From positions 1-5,140 of the forward strand of contig JAHFOZ010000396.1 of assembly GCA_023261405.1 (NCBI GenBank): 5,140 nt of DNA, given 5' to 3'. This stretch comes from Planctomycetota bacterium. Lineage in GTDB: Bacteria > Planctomycetota > MHYJ01 > JACPRB01. The notes under the pieces were generated by a model. It did not search any database. It was not told where the DNA came from and was given only the letters and a program-made list of their open reading frames with translations. Shown here in pieces: positions 1 to 5,140 of the stretch; positions within the stretch are counted from its first letter, which is position 1; every line of letters starts with the position of its first letter. The position numbers were made by a program, and so were the translations under genes.

Positions 1-560
1 CCGGTGAGCGCGGCCAGCCGCTCCAAGGACAGCGCCAGATGCGAGCCGCGCTTGGTTCCCGCCACGGCATGGATTTCGTCCACGATCACCGTGCGCACGG
101 TGCGGAGCATCTTCCGGCCGCCGTTCGAGGTGAGGAGGATATAGAGAGACTCCGGCGTCGTGACGAGCACGTGCGGAGGCTTTCGAGTCATGGCGGCGCG
201 GTCCCGCGCGGACGTGTCGCCCGTCCGCACCTGGACCCGCACCGCCGGGAGAAAGGGGTCGCTCGCGGTGATCTCCGCGAGCGGGTGAGAGAGGTTCTTC
301 TGGACGTCGTTCCCGAGCGCCTTGAGGGGCGAGACGTAGAGCACCTGCGTCTCGTCCGGGAGGTAGGGCCCCTGCCGGAGGAGCGCGTCGATCGCCGAGA
401 GGAAGGCGGCCAGCGTCTTGCCGGACCCGGTGGGCGCCGCGATGAGGACGTTTTTCTTGTCGCGAATCAGCGGCCAGCCCGCCTGCTGCGGGGGTGAGGG
501 CTCCCCGAGCCGCTCGCGGAACCAGCGCTGGATGGCAGGAAGGAAGGCCTCGAGCGTCAT
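1..560 (-). CDS. lhr: Lhr-type DEAD/DEAH-box ATP-dependent helicase, N-terminal part (runs off the left edge)
   Basis: Large helicase-related protein of superfamily 2, a family of ATP-driven DNA/RNA translocases linked to DNA repair; it acts in the cytoplasm. The first 186 codons are present, and the rest lies beyond position 1. Visible motifs, by residue: a Q-motif-like PPQQAGWP near 23-30, Walker A APTGSGKT at 42-49, motif Ia SPLKAL at 77-82, TPESLY at 135-140 and Walker B DEIH at 161-164. SPLKAL, TPESLY and DEIHAVAGTKRGSHLALSLERL together are typical of Lhr rather than of RecQ or general DEAD-box RNA helicases. The ATG at 558-560 is chosen because the homology starts within a few residues of it and the only upstream in-frame codons before a stop at 606-608 include no standard start. 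No Shine-Dalgarno is visible. It lies 49 nt after the DUF1080 gene on the same strand, with no terminator between, so read-through is possible. The full-length type (Lhr core or extended Lhr) cannot be judged here. Confidence 0.93.
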   Translation of the reverse strand, partial: MTLEAFLPAIQRWFRERLGEPSPPQQAGWPLIRDKKNVLIAAPTGSGKTLAAFLSAIDALLRQGPYLPDETQVLYVSPLKALGNDVQKNLSHPLAEITASDPFLPAVRVQVRTGDTSARDRAAMTRKPPHVLVTTPESLYILLTSNGGRKMLRTVRTVIVDEIHAVAGTKRGSHLALSLERLAALT

Positions 561-609
561 CGTAAGGAGTCTAGCGGGAGGGTATGTCAGGATGTGACGC
601 GGACTTTAA

Positions 610-1245
610 CTATTTTCTCTCCAGGATCAGCGCCTCCACGACGATGTTGCGGAAGGAGATTTCCGCCTTGCAGTTGCCGTGGATCTGGAGGCCGATCAGG
701 CCGTCCCTCTCGATCTCCGCCTGCGTCTCCGTGAAATCGACGGTCTGGGTCCCATTGAGGGTGAGCCGGATCCGTGGCCCCTCGCAGCGGACCTCGTAGC
801 GGTTCCAATCGCCCGGCTTCTCCAGCTTCATCACGAGGTCCGGATCGGCCTTGGCGAGCAGCCGATTGCGGCGCGACTCGTCGTAGAGGCTTCCCGACAT
901 GCCCGCTCCGATGTCCGCCTGATAGCCGCTCATTTCGTTGGGCGGCTTCGGGATGCGCCGGCTCCGGACCTGCACGCCGCCGTTCACGAACCCTTCCGTG
1001 CCCACCAGCTTGTACTCGAAGCGAAGAACGAAATCGGCATAGCTGCGCTTCGTCGTGAGGAACTCGTTCCGCGGGTTGCCCTGCAGCGAGCCGCCCACGA
1101 TGGCGCCCTCCCGAACGCGCCAGGTCTTCTCCGTGTCCCCCTCCCAGCCCTCGAGGCTCCGACCGTCGAAGAGCGAGCCCTCCTGCACGGATGGACCGGC
1201 GCATCCCAGGGTTGTCAGCAGGATCAGGACACCGGGTCGGATCAC
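610..1245 (-). CDS. DUF1080 / 3-keto-disaccharide hydrolase family protein, probable exported lipoprotein
   Basis: A 211-residue protein of the DUF1080 family (Pfam '3-keto-disaccharide hydrolase'), a concanavalin-like beta-sandwich fold found in exported proteins of Planctomycetota, Verrucomicrobiota and Bacteroidota. Seen in the sequence: a short hydrophobic leader (VLILLTTLGC, Cys15) that resembles a lipoprotein signal but has Thr at -3, so the lipobox is not canonical; the family opening LFDGRSLEGWEG at 25-36; W42 and 'REGAIVGG' at 45-52; FEYKL at 76-80; NGGVQVRSRRIP at 88-99; GYQADIG at 107-113; GSLYDE at 118-123; DWNRYEVRCEG at 146-156; and GLIGLQIHG at 182-190. The length matches a single stand-alone domain. 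The start is GTG at 1243-1245, supported by a strong GGAGG 5 nt upstream. It sits 35 nt after the toxin stop on the same strand and has no clear promoter of its own. The substrate cannot be deduced, and activity has been shown for only some family members. Confidence 0.9.
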   Translation of the reverse strand: MIRPGVLILLTTLGCAGPSVQEGSLFDGRSLEGWEGDTEKTWRVREGAIVGGSLQGNPRNEFLTTKRSYADFVLRFEYKLVGTEGFVNGGVQVRSRRIPKPPNEMSGYQADIGAGMSGSLYDESRRNRLLAKADPDLVMKLEKPGDWNRYEVRCEGPRIRLTLNGTQTVDFTETQAEIERDGLIGLQIHGNCKAEISFRNIVVEALILERK

Positions 1246-1250
1246 GATCT

Positions 1251-1255
1251 CCTCC
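1251..1255 (-). promoter_or_regulatory. Strong Shine-Dalgarno of the DUF1080 gene
   Basis: On the minus strand GCGGAGGAGATC directly precedes the GTG at 1243-1245. GGAGG is 5 nt from the start codon. It decides the start, because a GTG without it would be a weak choice and no in-frame ATG lies at the beginning of the domain. It also indicates that this gene is translated independently of the toxin gene upstream. Confidence 0.75.
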
Positions 1256-1280
1256 GCTATACTCTACGACTGACCCGCGA

Positions 1281-1577
1281 TCAGACCCTCTTCATCCAAC
1301 GTCGCGGATTCCGCTTTGCGTGGAAGACGGCGAGCACGACGATGCGCCGCGGCTCTGGCACAAAGAACACTCCATAGGGGAATCGCCGAAGGAGGGCCCG
1401 GCGGATGGTCTTGTGAACGACCGGGTAGCGCCTGGGGTTGCGGGCCACGCCTTCCAGCACCGCTCCCACGGCGAGGAGGAATTCCGATCCAAGGCCCGTG
1501 ACGCGATCCTCGTACCAGCGGAAGGCCTCGGCCATCTCGGCTTCCGCTTCCTGCCGGATGATGACCGACAGGCTCAC
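1281..1577 (-). CDS. RelE/ParE-family toxin of a type II toxin-antitoxin pair
   Basis: A 98-residue basic protein of the RelE/ParE superfamily ('plasmid stabilisation' toxin fold). RelE members cut mRNA on the ribosome and ParE members inhibit gyrase; the sequence alone does not say which applies here. Visible family marks: FRWYEDR at 19-25, GLGSEF at 28-33, NPRRYP at 47-52, IRRALLRRFPYGVFF at 58-72 and VVLAVFHAKRNPRRW at 80-94. The conserved Arg59/Arg60, Arg65, Tyr68 and His86/Arg89 positions are all kept, so the toxin looks intact. The start is GTG at 1575-1577, overlapping the antitoxin stop as GTGA; this 4-nt overlap implies translational coupling with the antitoxin made first. Length is normal for the family. 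Expression is expected from the promoter at 1853-1881. Confidence 0.92.
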   Translation of the reverse strand: MSLSVIIRQEAEAEMAEAFRWYEDRVTGLGSEFLLAVGAVLEGVARNPRRYPVVHKTIRRALLRRFPYGVFFVPEPRRIVVLAVFHAKRNPRRWMKRV

Positions 1578-1795
1578 CGGCGCTTCCTGATGCGCCTTTG
1601 CACGACCGCCCAGGGTGAGCCGCCCTTAGGCATACGACGATAAGCCTCCAAGCGACGGTCCAACTCGGCCTTCTGCCCTTTGCTCAGGGCGACGGCCTCC
1701 GGCACCTCGGCGATGCTGTCCCAGATATCCTCAACCAGCAGGATGCGTTCAGGGACACTGAGGCCCAGGAAATCGGATCGCTTCAGCGCCTTCAT
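1574..1795 (-). CDS. Addiction-module antitoxin (PF09720-like, ParD/RelB role)
   Basis: A 73-residue antitoxin of the 'addiction module component' type, which neutralises the adjacent RelE/ParE toxin by direct binding. Seen in the sequence: LSVPERILLVEDIWDSIAE at 12-30, LSKGQKAELDRRLEAY at 37-52 and SPW at 60-62, the three conserved blocks of this family in the usual order, followed by a basic tail. The start is ATG at 1793-1795, preceded by GGGGTGAG with about 2-4 nt spacing, an acceptable ribosome binding site. It is the first gene of the leftward group and overlaps the toxin by 4 nt. Codon use is more mixed (GTT, GAT, CCT, CGT, TTG, TAT) than in the transporter or helicase genes, which fits a mobile, horizontally acquired cassette. 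Members of this group often repress their own promoter with the toxin; this is family knowledge and not shown here. Confidence 0.9.
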   Translation of the reverse strand: MKALKRSDFLGLSVPERILLVEDIWDSIAEVPEAVALSKGQKAELDRRLEAYRRMPKGGSPWAVVQRRIRKRR

Positions 1796-1852
1796 GACTC
1801 ACCCCAACCTCTCAGGGACTTCAGCTGGGACCTCGCGCCCCGCGGTTCTCGA

Positions 1853-1881
1853 ATCATAACGCCCCCTGTCGAGGCACGCAA
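1853..1881 (-). promoter_or_regulatory. Sigma70-like promoter of the toxin-antitoxin operon
   Basis: Reading leftward, TTGCGT (1881-1876) and TATGAT (1858-1853) are separated by exactly 17 nt. The -10 box differs from TATAAT at one base and the -35 box from TTGACA at three. Transcription would begin near 1846, giving a leader of about 50 nt before the antitoxin ATG at 1795. The match, spacing and position make it the best promoter candidate for the leftward genes. No terminator is visible before the DUF1080 gene, so it may drive that too. Confidence 0.6.
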
Positions 1882-1909
1882 TGCGGAATCCGCGCACCGC
1901 GGCGCATTG
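1879..1909. repeat. Inverted repeat between two divergent promoters, candidate operator
   Basis: CAATGCG at 1879-1885 and its exact reverse complement CGCATTG at 1903-1909 are separated by 17 bp, a centre-to-centre distance of 24 bp. The left arm overlaps the -35 box of the leftward promoter and the right arm ends 1 bp before the -35 box of the rightward promoter. Inside lies a second short perfect palindrome, GCGGA-A-TCCGC, at 1883-1893. The placement suits a regulator that acts on both promoters, but a 7-bp match in such GC-rich DNA could also be chance. Confidence 0.35.
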
Positions 1910-1910
1910 T

Positions 1911-1939
1911 TTGTCGCCCAGATTCCCGTGGCATATACT
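1911..1939 (+). promoter_or_regulatory. Sigma70-like promoter of the transporter-kinase unit
   Basis: TTGTCG (1911-1916) and TATACT (1934-1939) are separated by 17 nt. The -10 box differs from consensus at one base and the -35 box at two. Transcription would begin around 1945-1947, only 2-4 nt before the ATG at 1949, so the message would be leaderless or almost so. Confidence 0.6.
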
Positions 1940-1948
1940 GGGGGTCCC

Positions 1949-3439
1949 ATGTCCGACGCCGAGCCCGCAAAACGATCGACCGCCGTCCGCGCCATCCTCA
2001 TCGCCGTGCCGATCCTTTTCTGGATCGCCCAGGAGATCCACCCCTTCGGCCCCGTGCCCCCCGCGAACCGCGCGCTCGCCCTCCTCTTCATGATGGCCTT
2101 CTGGTGGGTCACGGAGACGCTCCCCATCCACTGGGTGGCCCTCCTCCCGATCGTCGTCGCCCCCTTCTGCCCCTTCTTCCCCGCCGTCGAGAAAGCCGCG
2201 CCCGACTTCGGCGCGCGCTTCATCGCCAATGTGAAGGTGGTGGGCCCCACCTACTGGAACCCGTTCATCATGATCTTCATGGGCGGCATGCTCATCGGCG
2301 TGGCCATGGAGCAGCACAACCTCCACCGCCGCATCGCCCTCCGCATCATGAAGGTCATCGGCTCCAGCCCGCGGCGCATCCTCCTGGGCTTCGTGGTCTC
2401 CACCGCCTTCATCTCGCTGTGGATCTCCAACACCGCCACCGCCGTCATGATGGTCCCCATCGGCCTCGCCGTCATCACGCAGCTCGAGGCCCGCGAGGGG
2501 CAGCGCCTCCCGTACCTGGGCCAGTCCATCATGCTCTCCATCGCCTACGGAGCGAACGTGGGCGGCATCGGGACCGTCATCGGCACCGCCCCCAACATGG
2601 CGCTGGCCGGATTCGTCGCGGGTCAGTACAACACCCCCGTCACCTTCCTCGACTACCTCGTCGTGGGCTTCCCCTTCGTCCTCCTCTTCCTCCCGGTCGT
2701 CTTCCTCGCCCTCGCCTGGCTCTGCCGGAAGGAAAAGACGAAGACCCTCTCGAGCGACATCATCGACCTGGAACTCGGGAAGCTCGGCCCCATGAGCCGG
2801 GGCGAGAAGACCGTACTCGCCGTCTTCACCCTGACAAGTTCCCTCTGGATCTTCAACGAGATCATCCGCTCCGCCCTCGGACTCCCCTTCAAGGGCGACG
2901 AGTTCGACGCCATGGCGGCCCTCCTCGCGCCGCTCCTTCTCCTCTCGATCGGGACGCTGCGCGCCGGGAGCCTGAAGCGGATGCCCTGGGACGTCCTCAT
3001 CCTCCTCGGAGGGAGCTACGCGCTCGCGGCGGTGGTGCTCCAGAGCGGGCTCTCGAACTGGCTCGGCGGCTACGTGAAGGGGGCCTCCACCCTCCCCCCG
3101 CTCCTCCTCATGATGGTCGTCACGCTGGTCACCGTCTTCCTCTCCGCCTTCACCGCCAACGCCGCGGCGACCAACCTCATGATGCTCCTCGTGAGCGACT
3201 CCATGGACCCCACGCGGGCCACCCCGGCCCGCACCGTCCCCTACCTCTACGGCGCCTGCATCGCCGCCAGCTGCGACTTCATGCTCCCCTGCGGCACGCC
3301 GCCCAACGCCATCGTCTTCGGCACCCGCTACATCAAGATGCGCACGATGGCCGCCACCGGCTTCTTCCTCGACATCGCCGCCGCCCTCATGGCCGCGCTC
3401 TGGATCTGGCTGGGCGCCCGCCACTTCATGAGGTTCTGA
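1949..3439 (+). CDS. DASS/SLC13-family sodium:dicarboxylate symporter
   Basis: A 496-residue inner-membrane protein of the divalent anion:Na+ symporter family, which imports dicarboxylates or related anions with sodium. Visible marks: the hydrophobic N-terminus from about residue 14; TETLPIHWVALLPIV at 55-69; the first SNT sodium/substrate motif (SNTATAVMM) at 160-168; the first hairpin-tip motif GTAPN at 212-216; a cytoplasmic-type charged loop RKEKTK at 260-265; and the second hairpin motif CGTPPNAIVFGT at 448-459. About a dozen hydrophobic segments fit the two-repeat DASS fold. The second SNT motif is altered: residues 402-408 read TANAAAT, so the usual Ser and Thr are both Ala and only the Asn404 is kept. 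This may change substrate or coupling, so the exact substrate is open. The ATG at 1949 is chosen over an in-frame TTG at 1907 because the TTG lies upstream of the predicted transcription start and the 14 extra residues are not family-like. The stop overlaps a mini-ORF that leads into the kinase gene. Confidence 0.93.
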   Translation: MSDAEPAKRSTAVRAILIAVPILFWIAQEIHPFGPVPPANRALALLFMMAFWWVTETLPIHWVALLPIVVAPFCPFFPAVEKAAPDFGARFIANVKVVGPTYWNPFIMIFMGGMLIGVAMEQHNLHRRIALRIMKVIGSSPRRILLGFVVSTAFISLWISNTATAVMMVPIGLAVITQLEAREGQRLPYLGQSIMLSIAYGANVGGIGTVIGTAPNMALAGFVAGQYNTPVTFLDYLVVGFPFVLLFLPVVFLALAWLCRKEKTKTLSSDIIDLELGKLGPMSRGEKTVLAVFTLTSSLWIFNEIIRSALGLPFKGDEFDAMAALLAPLLLLSIGTLRAGSLKRMPWDVLILLGGSYALAAVVLQSGLSNWLGGYVKGASTLPPLLLMMVVTLVTVFLSAFTANAAATNLMMLLVSDSMDPTRATPARTVPYLYGACIAASCDFMLPCGTPPNAIVFGTRYIKMRTMAATGFFLDIAAALMAALWIWLGARHFMRF

Positions 3440-3468
3440 TGGACGAGCTGTCAAAGGCCAAGGCGTGA
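3439..3468 (+). CDS. Nine-codon mini-ORF linking transporter and kinase genes
   Basis: ATG at 3439-3441 overlaps the transporter stop as TGATG, and its TGA at 3466-3468 overlaps the kinase GTG as GTGA. The peptide would be MDELSKAKA. It has no recognisable function. Its likely role, if real, is to hand terminating ribosomes from the transporter to the kinase start, whose own ribosome binding site is weak. This is inferred from the overlaps alone. It could also be chance, since ATGA/GTGA arrangements are short. Confidence 0.35.
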   Translation: MDELSKAKA

Positions 3469-5140
3469 GCGACGATCGCGAGCAGCGCCTCCAGAAGGTC
3501 CTCGCGGACTACATCAAGGCCGTGGAGGCCGGCGAGCCGCCCGACCGCGCCGCGCTCCTGGCGAGCCACCCCGACTTGGCGGACGACCTGCACGCCTGCT
3601 TCTGCAACCGGGAGGAGCTGGACCGGCTCTCGGGACTCTTCCGGGCGGAATCCCCCGTGGGGTCGTTCCCCTGCGCCTTCGGGTCCTACGAGCTCCTCCA
3701 GGAGCTGGGCCGCGGCGGCATGGGGATCGTGTTCAAGGCGCGCGACACCAAGGTCGGGCGCATCGTGGCGCTCAAGATGATCCACGGCGGACGGCTCGCC
3801 TCGCGCGAGGACAAGGAGCGCTTCCGCATCGAAGTGGAGGCCACCGCGAGCCTCGACCACCCTCTCGTGGTCCCGATCTACGAGGTGGGCGAATCGGGCG
3901 GACAGCCCTACTTCACCACGAAGTTCATGGAGGGCGGTAGCCTCGACGCGCGCCTGGACGAGTTCCGGTCCGATCCCCGCGCCGCGGCGCGCCTCGTCGC
4001 CAGCGCGGCCCGCACCGTCCACCACGCCCACCAGCGCGGCCTCATGCACCGCGACCTGAAGCCCGCGAACCTCCTGATCGACGCGGAGGGCAGGCCGCAC
4101 GTCACCGACTTCGGGCTCGCGCTCCGCACCGATGCCGATAAACGCCTGACCACCGACGGCACCGTCGTGGGAACCGCGAGCTACATGGCCCCGGAGCAGG
4201 CCCGCGGCGACCGGAAGCTCACCACCGCGGTGGACATCTACGCGCTGGGCGCCATCCTCTACGAGATCCTCAGTGGAAGCGTTCCGTTCGCAGGCGACTC
4301 GCCCGTGGCCACGCTCCAGCTGGTGCTCGAGAAGGATCCGCTGGCCCCTTCATCCCTCGACCCGGGGGTGAACCGCGACCTCGAGAAGGTCTGCCTCAAG
4401 TGTCTGGAAAAGGACCCGAATCGACGCTACGGCTCCGCCGAGGCGCTGGCGGAGGATCTTGAGCGCTGGCTCGAAGGCCAGCCGGTCGTGGCGCGGCCCG
4501 TGGGAACCGCGGGCCGGGCCTGGCGCTGGTGCCGACGCCATCCCGCCGCCGCCGCACTCGCTGCCGTGACCGCCCTGCTGTCCCTTGGGGTGCTCCTCGC
4601 CGTCCTCCAGGGATACTCCCGGGCCGAAGCCGAACGGCGTCAATTGGAGAGCAGCGCGCAGACGGTGGCGAAGTACTTCAGCGATCAGTGGGAGGCCTGG
4701 GGCCAAACCGTGACGCGCACGGCAGCGAATCCGGAACTCATCAGGACCCTTGAACACTACGAAGGCCTGAGCTCGAAATCCCCTCTCCCCTCCGATCCCG
4801 TCCTGACGGCCGCCCGGGCCGAAATTCAGTTGCTCTTGAAGAAGTACCAGCAGGAGTACAAGGACCCTTTCCGGACTCGCGTGACAGAGGACAGGGTCTT
4901 CTACTACCCCTTCGATGCGTGGCATGCGCACGACCCGAACGGGGTGCTCCTCGCGCACAGCATGCTCCCGGGAGACCCGATCCCCACGCAAACACCGGGC
5001 AGCGTCGACTGGGGCCAACGTGACTACATCCGCGGACATGGACCCTTCCCCAGGCAAGGCGCGCTTTATGTGTCGAAACTCTATGAGTCCACGGTCCGGT
5101 ATCGCCTCGACAAGCTTGCCTTCTCCTCGCCCGTGTTTTC
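3465..5140 (+). CDS. Transmembrane Ser/Thr protein kinase with Cache-like extracytoplasmic sensor (runs off the right edge)
   Basis: A PknB-like Hanks-type kinase; 558 residues are visible. Residues 1-65 form the small helical module typical of planctomycete kinases (DYIKAVEAGEPPDR at 15-28, HPDLADDL at 35-42). The catalytic domain spans about 74-336 with every key residue present: glycine loop GRGGMG at 82-87, Lys104 (VALK), Glu123, HRDLKPAN at 195-202, DFG at 215-217, activation-loop threonines including T229, T230, T233 and T237, and APE at 242-244. It is therefore an RD-type kinase and probably active. RAWRWCRRHP at 351-360 precedes one membrane helix at about 361-382. Beyond it, a long helix (384-430, with AANPELIRTL) and RDYIRG at 519-524 followed by YVSKLYES and FSSPVF resemble a double-Cache ligand-binding domain. 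Planctomycete kinases of this type more often carry WD40 or TPR repeats here. GTG 3465 is the only possible start: an in-frame stop lies at 3429 and the next in-frame ATG is inside the glycine loop. Codons become less GC-rich in the sensor part. Confidence 0.92.
   Translation, partial: MSDDREQRLQKVLADYIKAVEAGEPPDRAALLASHPDLADDLHACFCNREELDRLSGLFRAESPVGSFPCAFGSYELLQELGRGGMGIVFKARDTKVGRIVALKMIHGGRLASREDKERFRIEVEATASLDHPLVVPIYEVGESGGQPYFTTKFMEGGSLDARLDEFRSDPRAAARLVASAARTVHHAHQRGLMHRDLKPANLLIDAEGRPHVTDFGLALRTDADKRLTTDGTVVGTASYMAPEQARGDRKLTTAVDIYALGAILYEILSGSVPFAGDSPVATLQLVLEKDPLAPSSLDPGVNRDLEKVCLKCLEKDPNRRYGSAEALAEDLERWLEGQPVVARPVGTAGRAWRWCRRHPAAAALAAVTALLSLGVLLAVLQGYSRAEAERRQLESSAQTVAKYFSDQWEAWGQTVTRTAANPELIRTLEHYEGLSSKSPLPSDPVLTAARAEIQLLLKKYQQEYKDPFRTRVTEDRVFYYPFDAWHAHDPNGVLLAHSMLPGDPIPTQTPGSVDWGQRDYIRGHGPFPRQGALYVSKLYESTVRYRLDKLAFSSPVF

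Noticed and set aside
39..497. Open frame on the plus strand opposite the helicase
   Set aside because: It is arginine-rich with no recognisable motif, while the minus strand carries all the N-terminal helicase motifs.
561..609. Possible terminator between the DUF1080 gene and lhr
   Set aside because: No GC-rich hairpin followed by a T-run is visible on the minus strand.
587..1204. Alternative minus-strand frame across the DUF1080 gene
   Set aside because: It is Arg/Gly-rich without motifs. The adjacent frame matches DUF1080 from end to end and has a strong ribosome binding site.
1815..1831. Direct repeat GGGAC...GGGAC (12-bp period) in the leader of the toxin-antitoxin mRNA
   Set aside because: Two 5-bp copies in GC-rich DNA are too short to support an operator call; noted only.
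1907..1948. Extended transporter start at TTG 1907
   Set aside because: It lies upstream of the predicted transcription start, spans the -35 and -10 boxes and adds residues unlike the family. ATG 1949 is better.
1799..3454. Long open frame (551 codons) antisense to the transporter
   Set aside because: Its product is a low-complexity run of Glu, Asp, Gly, His and Arg with no domain, as expected opposite a GC-rich, C-ending-codon membrane protein gene. The plus strand has clear homology throughout.
2104..3468. Second open frame (454 codons) within the transporter on the plus strand
   Set aside because: It is an Arg/Pro/His-rich frame shadow without any family feature. Only its last nine codons, which lie beyond the transporter stop, are discussed as a mini-ORF.
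3426..4100. Minus-strand open frame opposite the kinase N-terminal half
   Set aside because: It overlaps the glycine loop and HRD-coding region of a clear kinase, and its product is a Val/Arg/Glu/Ala-rich shadow.
4350..5057. Minus-strand open frame opposite the kinase C-terminal half
   Set aside because: It has no recognisable domain. The plus-strand frame continues unbroken through the membrane helix and the Cache-like region.

Overview
The window is GC-rich bacterial DNA, with G or C at most third codon positions. The best clue to its origin is the kinase gene at the right end. Its N-terminal module (DYIKAVEAGEPPDR...HPDLADDL), the RYGSAEALAEDLERWLEGQPV segment after the catalytic domain and the RAWRWCRRHP pre-membrane segment are the architecture typical of Planctomycetota Ser/Thr kinases. 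A DUF1080 (3-keto-disaccharide hydrolase family) lipoprotein candidate also fits Planctomycetota or a related uncultured lineage. This assignment is inference from protein style, not from a marker gene.

Layout. Two divergent gene groups flank a 153-bp intergenic region (1796-1948), the longest gene-free stretch in the window. Leftward (minus strand) from 1795 are a ParD/RelB-like 'addiction module' antitoxin, a RelE/ParE-family toxin overlapping it by 4 nt (GTGA), a DUF1080 protein 35 nt further on, and, after 49 nt, the N-terminal third or less of an Lhr-type DEAD/DEAH-box helicase that runs off the left edge. Rightward (plus strand) from 1949 are a DASS/SLC13-family sodium/dicarboxylate symporter and a membrane Ser/Thr protein kinase whose C-terminal part looks like an extracytoplasmic Cache-type sensor and runs off the right edge.

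Regulation. The intergenic region holds two good sigma70-like promoters facing apart, both with 17-bp spacers: TTGCGT/TATGAT leftward for the toxin-antitoxin operon and TTGTCG/TATACT rightward for the transporter. A 7-bp inverted repeat (CAATGCG...CGCATTG) lies between them, overlapping one -35 box and ending 1 bp from the other. The transporter's -10 box ends only 9 nt before its ATG, so its mRNA may be leaderless or nearly so.

How the genes may work together. The most interesting unit is transporter plus kinase. The two are joined by a 9-codon mini-ORF that overlaps the transporter stop (TGATG) and the kinase start (GTGA), which suggests translational coupling. A carboxylate importer made together with a kinase carrying a putative extracytoplasmic ligand sensor suggests, as inference, a transport and sensing module that signals through Ser/Thr phosphorylation. 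The leftward genes look unrelated in function: a stabilisation module, a secreted carbohydrate-associated protein and a nucleic-acid helicase.
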